From Zasmidium citrigriseum (taxonomy: Eukaryota; Ascomycota; Dothideomycetes; Mycosphaerellales; Mycosphaerellaceae): a stretch of DNA of 64,000 nt. The stretch is taken from NCBI GenBank assembly GCA_002786025.1, contig NHNW01000020.1, forward strand, positions 580,092 through 644,091, written 5' to 3'. The notes under the pieces are model-generated. The model made no database searches and was not told where the DNA came from. It worked only from the letters and a program-made list of their open reading frames with translations. Shown in pieces: positions 57,782 through 64,000 of this stretch. A program made the position numbers and the translations under genes. Position 1 is the stretch's first letter, and each line of letters begins with the position of its first letter.

Positions 57782-59356
57782 CTAAGGCTCAAACTCCTTG
57801 ATGCTGTCGTTCCATTTGCCGGGGACAAGGGCGAGGGGCACGATGCCGGAAACGTGCATCTCTGGGCCGAAAACGTGCATGTCGAGATCCAGCTCCTTGG
57901 CGACGGCCTTGATGTTCTTGAGACCTTCCTGGTAGTTGGGACCGGCACGACGGACCCAGATCTTGACCTTGTGCTCGTTGAGAAGAGGGGCGACTTCGCG
58001 GAGGGCGCGGATGACACCCTTGAATGTGCTGGCGACCTGGATTCCAAATTAGCCATTGTCATCAATTTCACACAGATTCCAAAACTCACGTTGGTGAAGT
58101 TGGCAATACCACCACCGATGAACAGGACCTTGCCGTCTGGGTGCTGTGGTGCCCGCAGCATCAGGTCAAAGACAGTTCGTGCGTAGTGGAAGGTCTGGGT
58201 CTCGGTTGGAGCACCAGAGTACTCTCCGTAGTTGGCAAGCTCCGAAGCAAAGCCAGCAGAAGCAATGGCATCAGCATAGACAACGGAAGCACCACCACCG
58301 GCAACCAGTGTCCACACGCGACCCTTGGAGTTGAGAATGGTAAGCTTGAGCGATGCACCAGTCTTGGCGTCCATCTCTGAAATGTAAGCCTCCTCTTTGC
58401 TCATCTCACGTCCGAAAGGAGCTGGGAACTCCATTGGTGGGCCTGCGTCGATCTCGACCTTGCCGCCCTTGGTGGCTGGTGCAACTGGGATACCGAGAGC
58501 AGCTGGTGCACGAGCGATTGCCCACTTGACACCGCACTCGAACTCAGCAGTCTGGTCAAGCTTGGCTGCCAGATCGAGGAAGTGGACATCTGCGGAAGTG
58601 ACATCCTTGTTGGGGATGACGACTAGTGGGTTGATTTCGAGGTAGGTGAACTGGCAGTCGACGTAGACGGCGTAGAGGCGGGAGATGAAGTCAATGAGCA
58701 CTGGGTGGACACCCTTTGGCACCTTGGACAGGAGACCAGCGGCGATTTGCTCGTTGGATGGGTATTGGGTGAGGTCAACTGGGATCAGGAGCTTCTCGGC
58801 CTTTGCGTCGACATCTCCAACCTCGACACCACCCTCGTGGTAGAAGAGAATCCAGTCACCCTGGGGTATATATTAGCATGTGCTCCAAGTATCATTGTTT
58901 CCAGCTCTTTCTTACCTCACGTGCGGAGTTGATGTTGATGTAGTACTCAGTCTCCTGAGGATGTGGGACGAAGGGCTCCACAAGGAAATTCCTCAGAGCA
59001 CCCTCAACGTGCTCGACCTTCTGGATCTTGTTTGCACGTGCAGCAATCCACTCCTTGGCCTCTGACCAGGTTGCGTTCAACTTGAGCAGTCCCGACTTGC
59101 CTCTTCGCTTGATGAGCTGATCTGGCTTCGCAACGAACTTTGCGCCTGGTGCGAGGAGGAATGGGTATCTGGCCTCAGCGGCATCGAGCACGCCATTGAC
59201 ATCGTCGCCCTCCTCGAAGGTGATGGTTGCGAGCTTGGCGGGTGGGTTGTGAGTGGACTGCGGTGGGAGAGGAGTGGGCTTGATGACCGGAGCGCGAGTA
59301 AGGTGGTAGTTCAGGATGGCCTTGCCATCTGCTTCGGTGATGGCCTTGGCAGACAT
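57782..59356 (-). CDS. ACL2: ATP-citrate lyase, ATP-grasp/citrate-binding subunit (ACL2)
   Basis: Minus-strand exons 58916-59356, 58090-58860 and 57782-58036 (introns 55 and 53 bp) encode 488 residues. The product matches the N-terminal half of animal ATP-citrate lyase. It has an ATP-grasp part (about 1-250; [29 protein letters not shown]) and a citrate-binding Rossmann-like part (about 250-488; [33 protein letters not shown]). The last residues, [10 protein letters not shown], close the domain as in relatives. With ACL1 it forms the cytosolic enzyme that converts citrate, CoA and ATP to acetyl-CoA and oxaloacetate, feeding fatty acid and sterol synthesis and histone acetylation. Splitting into two divergent genes is the usual arrangement in Ascomycota. 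Confidence 0.95.
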
Positions 59357-61013
59357 TTTGGAGGAGTTTCAATGGCTCGCGGGACTGTGTCAAAAAGTCT
59401 GTGTAAGTGGTTGTTGAGGCAAAGCTCTCAAAACGTGTGGTAGGAGGGGAAGTGGTGGCCGCAGAAATGTGGGCAGCAGGAGTCGAGAATGTGCGGCTAA
59501 GGTTGCTCTCTCTCACCGCTCAACACAATGGTAAGAGCTGGAGGTTTTGGGTCGCAGGAGCTGGAGACTTCTTTGTTGACCGACTCTCCTTTTGCTGTTG
59601 CTGTGTGTCGACCGTTGCTGCTGCACACTGCGATCGCGCCACGGAAAATGCTGCTTTGCAATATTCTGCCAGCTCTACGCAAGTCCGAAGGGCACGGCGC
59701 AGCCCACGGTCCCTGAACGGCGGGCGGTTTTTTGGGGAGCGAGGAGGGGTCCAGAAATCCGCCGACGATAAAAGTATCTCACGCACCTTTTTCTGTTCAC
59801 GCACAAATGCTCTTGTCGTCCGCTGCGAAAGGAAGAAGCTGCTGGAGAGGAGGAGTGAGAGGACAGTGAGGTAGAGGAGGCAGAGCAAGTGTCGGTGTTT
59901 GGGAGAGATCAGAATAGGACAGTACACAGCAACGGAGTCTCTCGCTCACTCCCGAGCAGGCTCTCAGAAAATCCCAACCAAGCAACCGTCCTGCTCCCCC
60001 TTGGAGGCGCTATCGTCGCTCGGGGATCAGCCTCCACTCCCAACTATCACTCTGCCCTGCCGAATGACGCACGTTGGATTGACGCTGCATCCCCTACAGC
60101 TCCGCCTGGATAGGTTGAACGAGCATGCATCGGGACAGCTGCGACGATTATACGTCTCAGCAAACGCGCGATGGCGCCGGGGAGCGCCATCCAACGATTT
60201 TGCCCCCATCCCACCCAATGCATTCAATGCGCCTACCGATTACATCCCCGCCAACAACAAAAAAAGTGCGGAGGGCGGGCGGTGAGAGCGCATGGCAAGG
60301 CACAATGCGAGAACGATCGAACTCGTTCAATGCTCTCTGATGCCGCTAGCACGGTCATCCATGCGATGCTCGCGTGCCTGAGTGGACGGGATGCTGGCCC
60401 CTCGTACGATGTCTGGCGAATATTTTCTGCTGAGCGAAACCCGGCGGCGGATTCGGTGTTGTAGCCCTGGCGACCAACGCCCGTCGTGCGGACCGAAATA
60501 ATTATAATAATCGCCGGCGGAGGAGAGCCGTTGGTGTCGGGAGAGCGAGAAGATGGGAGTGTGTGACAAGCTTCCGCGCTAGACGACAGGGGGGTCGACA
60601 CCTGCATGTCCCAAGCAGCAACCACCTCAACCACGACTGCTGTTTTCGCCGCGCCCGTCTTGACCTGATTCTCTCTCCTCGCCATCAACACCTCTCCCTC
60701 TTCACATCCACCCTCTACAGGAGACACTGTGCTTCAATCGTAAGTATACCATCCACTGCATCCTCCCCGCAGCAGCAAACACCCGCCACAAAAATTTGGG
60801 GCCAAGATTTTGAGGGGAGCTCTCTCCAAACTTAGCCCTGACATACAGCCCACCGACTCTTGCAAGATCAGCTCTTACACCGACTTCTCGACATTCCGTC
60901 TTTGTTGCGCACGCAGAAACAAAGCCCACTGCTCGACTGACACCAACAATCGCAGTCCTCGAAATCCGCGCACCCTCGAACCCCCTCCACCCCGCCTCTG
61001 AAGAACAATCACA
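59357..61013. promoter_or_regulatory. bidirectional promoter of ACL2 and ACL1
   Basis: 1.66 kb between divergent start codons of two subunits of one enzyme, so a shared control region is expected. Frames in it lack coding character. The ~200 bases before 61014 may contain a 5' UTR intron of ACL1 (GTAAGTATACC at about 60740), but its acceptor is unclear. Confidence 0.6.
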
Positions 61014-63198
61014 ATGGCTGCCCCCAACGGCACCGCAAATGGTGTCAATGGCCATGACAACCTCTCCGCCAACGACAACATCCAGCGATTTGCTGCTCCC
61101 AGCAGGACACTGAGCCCACACCCCGAGCACACCCTCTTCCACCCAAAGACACGATGCTTCGTCTAGTAAGTCCGGACTCCGAACAGCCCCGCGGCCTCTT
61201 TCCTGCAGGATGGAGAGGATGGGCAGTATGGCACACATGCTAACCACGTGGCAGCGGCATGCAAACCAGAGCCGTGCAGGGCATGCTCGATTTTGATTTC
61301 ATCTGCAAGCGCAAGACTCCGTCCGTCGCCGGTATCATCTACACCTTCGGCGGCCAGTTCGTCAGCAAGATGTGAGCAGTAACTCCATATCTCCTCGCTC
61401 TGCGAATCGCTAACCCACCATGCAGGTACTGGGGAACTTCGGAGACCTTGCTGCCCGTCTACCAATCGGTGGAGACGGCCATGGCGAAGCACAGTGACGT
61501 CGACTGCGTCGTGAACTTTGCATCCTCCCGGTCCGTTTATAGCTCGACCATGGAGCTGATGGAGTACCCGCAAATCAAGTCCATCGCCATCATCGCCGAG
61601 GGTGTCCCAGAACGCCGCGCGCGTGAGATCCTCCATGTCGCCAAGAAGAAGGGAATCACCATCATTGGCCCGGCCACGGTCGGTGGCATCAAGCCGGGTG
61701 CCTTCAAGATTGGTAACACGGGTGGTATGATGGACAACATTGTCGCCTCGAAGCTCTACCGCAAGGGCTCCGTCGGCTATGTGTCCAAGTCTGGTGGTAT
61801 GTCCAATGAGTTGAACAACATCATTGCACAGAACACCGACGGTGTGTACGAGGGTGTTGCCATCGGTGGTGACAGATACCCCGCGACCACTTTCATCGAC
61901 CATCTGCTCCGATACCAGGCCGACCCAGACTGCAAGATCCTGCTCTTGCTTGGTGAGGTTGGTGGTGTTGAGGAGTACCGTGTGATTGAGGCTGTGAAGA
62001 ATGGCACCATCACCAAGCCAATCGTTGCTTGGGCTATTGGTACCGTCGCCAGCATGCTCAAGACTGAAGTCCAGTTCGGTCACGCTGGTGCCATGGCCAA
62101 CTCCCAGCTCGAGACTGCGGCTGTGAAGAACAAGTCCATGCGTGACGCTGGTTTCTTCGTCCCAGAGACCTTTGAGGACCTCCCAGCAACCCTCGCCCAG
62201 GTCTACAAGAAGATGGTCTCCGCTGGTGCCATCAAGCCAGCTGCTGAGCCAGCTGTTCCCAAGATCCCCATTGACTACTCCTGGGCTCAGGAGCTTGGTC
62301 TTATCCGTAAGCCAGCTGCCTTCATCTCCACCATTTCCGACGACCGTGGCCAGGAACTTCTCTACGCCGGTCTCCCCATCTCGGACGTTTTCAGGGAAGA
62401 CATTGGTATCGGTGGTGTCATGTCTCTTCTGTGGTTCCGCCGCAGACTGCCCGACTACGCCAGCAAGTTCTTGGAGATGGTTCTCATGCTTACTGCCGAC
62501 CACGGTCCCGCTGTGTCTGGTGCCATGAACACCATCATTACCACCCGTGCTGGCAAGGACCTTATCTCCGCGCTGGTCGCTGGTCTTCTCACCATTGGTT
62601 CCCGATTCGGTGGTGCTCTTGACGGCGCCGCTGAGGAGTTCACTCGCGCATTCGACAAGGGTCTCTCGCCCCGTGACTTCGTTGACACCATGCGCAAGGA
62701 GAACAAGCTGAGTGAGTGAAACAACTCAAAATCGTGGATCGCGAGTACTAACATTCTTCAGTCCCCGGTATTGGTCATCGTGTCAAGTCGCGAAACAACC
62801 CCGATCTTCGTGTCTCGCTCGTCAAGGAGTTCTGCCAGGCCCGATTCCCATCCACCAAGCTCCTCGACTACGCCCTCGCCGTCGAAACCGTCACGACCTC
62901 GAAGAAGGACAACCTCATCCTCAACGTCGACGGTTGCGTCGCCGTCTGCTTCGTCGACCTCCTCCGCAACTCGGGCGCTTTCAGCCCCGAAGAGGCCGAG
63001 GACTACCTCAAGATGGGTGTCCTCAACGGTCTGTTCGTCCTCGGTCGTTCGATCGGTCTCATTGCCCATTACCTCGACCAGAAGAGACTGCGCACCGGCT
63101 TGTACAGACATCCTTGGGACGACATCACCTACCTGCTCCCAGAGCTTGGCAAGGGTGCGCCAGGTAACGAGGGCCGTGTGGAGGTCAGCGTCAAATAG
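61014..63198 (+). CDS. ACL1: ATP-citrate lyase, CoA-ligase/citrate-synthase-like subunit (ACL1)
   Basis: Four exons (61014-61165, 61255-61371, 61426-62711, 62762-63198) encode 663 residues. Introns are 89, 54 and 50 bp with GTAAGT/GTGAGC/GTGAGT donors and CTAAC branch points. The subunit matches the C-terminal half of animal ATP-citrate lyase. A CoA-binding domain comes first ([21 protein letters not shown]), then the succinyl-CoA-synthetase-like domain with the phosphohistidine loop [10 protein letters not shown] (His about 309), then a citrate-synthase-like domain ([33 protein letters not shown], His about 524). The divergent partner ACL2 supplies the ATP-grasp part; both are needed for activity. 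ATG 61014 has good context (ACAATGGC). Confidence 0.95.
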
Positions 63199-63539
63199 AT
63201 GCAAGAGTTTGGTGCTTGATGCTTTGACGATGATGAAAAGATTAGATTTTGTTTTTCAAAGGCGTCTTCAAGAAAGAAAGGGAAACTGCGGCATAGCGGG
63301 GATAGAGAGATATTCTCCTGTTGTGGCGAAATGTGTATATCATGGCCCAGTTAACGGCTGTGTTGATGGTGTCTCTAGTCTTGGGCACGATAGGAACTTT
63401 TTGTGATAATGCATTCGATACGTCGTAAAACGATGATGCGACGAGCACAGATATATATCTTTCTCCTCCTCCATTGCCACCTACCCGCAAGACAGAAATG
63501 TAATCTCGGTCGGGAGGGAGCGGACAAACCAAACGACTT
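63199..63539. other. convergent intergenic region
   Basis: Between the 3' ends of ACL1 (plus) and the ankyrin gene (minus). No feature seen apart from AT-rich 3' flank sequence. Confidence 0.5.
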
Positions 63540-64000
63540 TCAACCCTGGCATCCGCTCACCCGCAACAACTCCACCACTTCCTCACCACTCCCACACTGC
63601 CTCGCCCACTCCATCGCGTTCCATCCACTCTCCGCACTCTTCACATTCCCATCCGCGCCGTTCTCCAATAAGAATTTCACATTCTCGATTTTGTGGGCTT
63701 GGATCGCGGCTTGGAGGGGTGTTCCGCGTTCTTTGCCTTTGAGAGGGACTAGGTGGTGGGTTTCGAGTTCGTTGATGTCTATTTTGGGGGTGGAGGAGAG
63801 AGTGAGGATGTACTGAAGGGTTGAGGGGGTTGAGGTGCGGGATGCGGCGTGCAGGGCGTTTGAGGATTTTAGAGGGAAGGTGTTGTGGAGGGTTTTGAGG
63901 AGGGCTGTGTTGGAGGTGCCTGCGGCGAGGGAGAGGGGGGTTTGCGGGCCGTGGGTTGTGGTGGGGGAGGGGTAGGGTGCGGGTGTAGGGAGGAGGGTTA
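63540..64000 (-). CDS. ankyrin-repeat protein, C-terminal part (partial)
   Basis: The minus-strand frame is open from the right edge to a stop at 63540-63542, about 152 residues, so the start lies outside the window. Three degenerate ankyrin repeats are readable: GPQTPLSLAAGTSNTALLKTL; SNALHAASRTSTPSTLQYIL; RGTPLQAAIQAHKIENVKFL with LENGADGN; and a last helix pair GWNAMEWARQCGSGEEVVELL. Ankyrin repeats bind other proteins, and the domain at the missing N-terminus would decide its role. In the plus orientation the sequence changes from C-rich to G-rich at about 63695. Confidence 0.78.
   Translation of the reverse strand, partial: TLLPTPAPYPSPTTTHGPQTPLSLAAGTSNTALLKTLHNTFPLKSSNALHAASRTSTPSTLQYILTLSSTPKIDINELETHHLVPLKGKERGTPLQAAIQAHKIENVKFLLENGADGNVKSAESGWNAMEWARQCGSGEEVVELLRVSGCQG

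Noticed and set aside
61163..62503. 446-codon open frame on the minus strand inside ACL1
   Set aside because: Exact antisense shadow of a highly expressed, codon-biased gene; no motif of its own and it ignores the ACL1 introns.
1..64000. tRNA, rRNA, CRISPR arrays, phage or viral genes
   Set aside because: Scanned for T-loop GGTTCRA-type boxes with paired arms, rRNA cores and spaced direct repeats. None was convincing by eye; a tRNAscan-SE and Infernal run would settle it.

Overview
The window looks like nuclear DNA of a filamentous ascomycete, most likely a dothideomycete (class inferred, not proven). Protein genes are split by short introns (about 46-145 bp, mostly 50-60) with GT..AG ends and CTRAC-type branch points. 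The gene set includes an XlnR-type xylanase regulator, a two-gene ATP-citrate lyase, a T7-like mitochondrial RNA polymerase and a transposon damaged in the manner of repeat-induced point mutation (RIP). No rRNA, tRNA or CRISPR was seen.

Layout. 1-12.6 kb: the 3' end of a possible HET-type gene, an F-box gene, a secreted-protein gene, a 1496-residue coiled-coil protein (two long reading frames joined by an intron), the mitochondrial SAM carrier, a small mitochondrial-type protein and a low-complexity protein interrupted by six Ns. 14.7-18.1 kb: two tandem RBR ubiquitin-ligase genes, the second membrane-anchored, followed by a decayed coding-like tandem repeat. 18.9-24.8 kb: xlnR, divergent from a fungal transcription-factor-like protein without a zinc cluster. 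26.5-28.0 kb: a protein with three similar zinc-binding knots. 30.0-33.3 kb: a complete but dead Mutator-like (MULE) element with 51-bp terminal inverted repeats and a 9-bp target duplication. 33.9-34.6 kb: an unrecognised gene. 34.8-50.3 kb: RPO41, a divergent gene with a possible ZIP2/SHOC1-type XPF-like C-terminus, GDE1 (SPX-ankyrin-GDPD) and an AT-hook protein. 53.0-57.3 kb: a MAPEG protein, a membrane-anchored histidine-phosphatase-like protein lacking both active-site histidines, and the spliceosomal SmF gene, reconstructed here from three small exons. 57.8-63.2 kb: the divergent ACL2/ACL1 pair sharing one 1.66-kb promoter region, which together would make cytosolic acetyl-CoA from citrate. 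The right edge cuts an ankyrin-repeat gene.

The most unusual signal is not a gene. In at least a dozen places, the + strand changes abruptly from a C-rich, G-poor arm to a G-rich, C-poor arm (about 150-400 bp each), always in that order. The change flips synonymous codon choice inside exons (C-ending to G/T-ending) and continues into introns and flanks, so it looks like a DNA-level process, not codon selection. Exon boundaries given below were read by eye from splice motifs and frame continuity. Most were checked for frame, but they may be off where no conserved sequence supports them.
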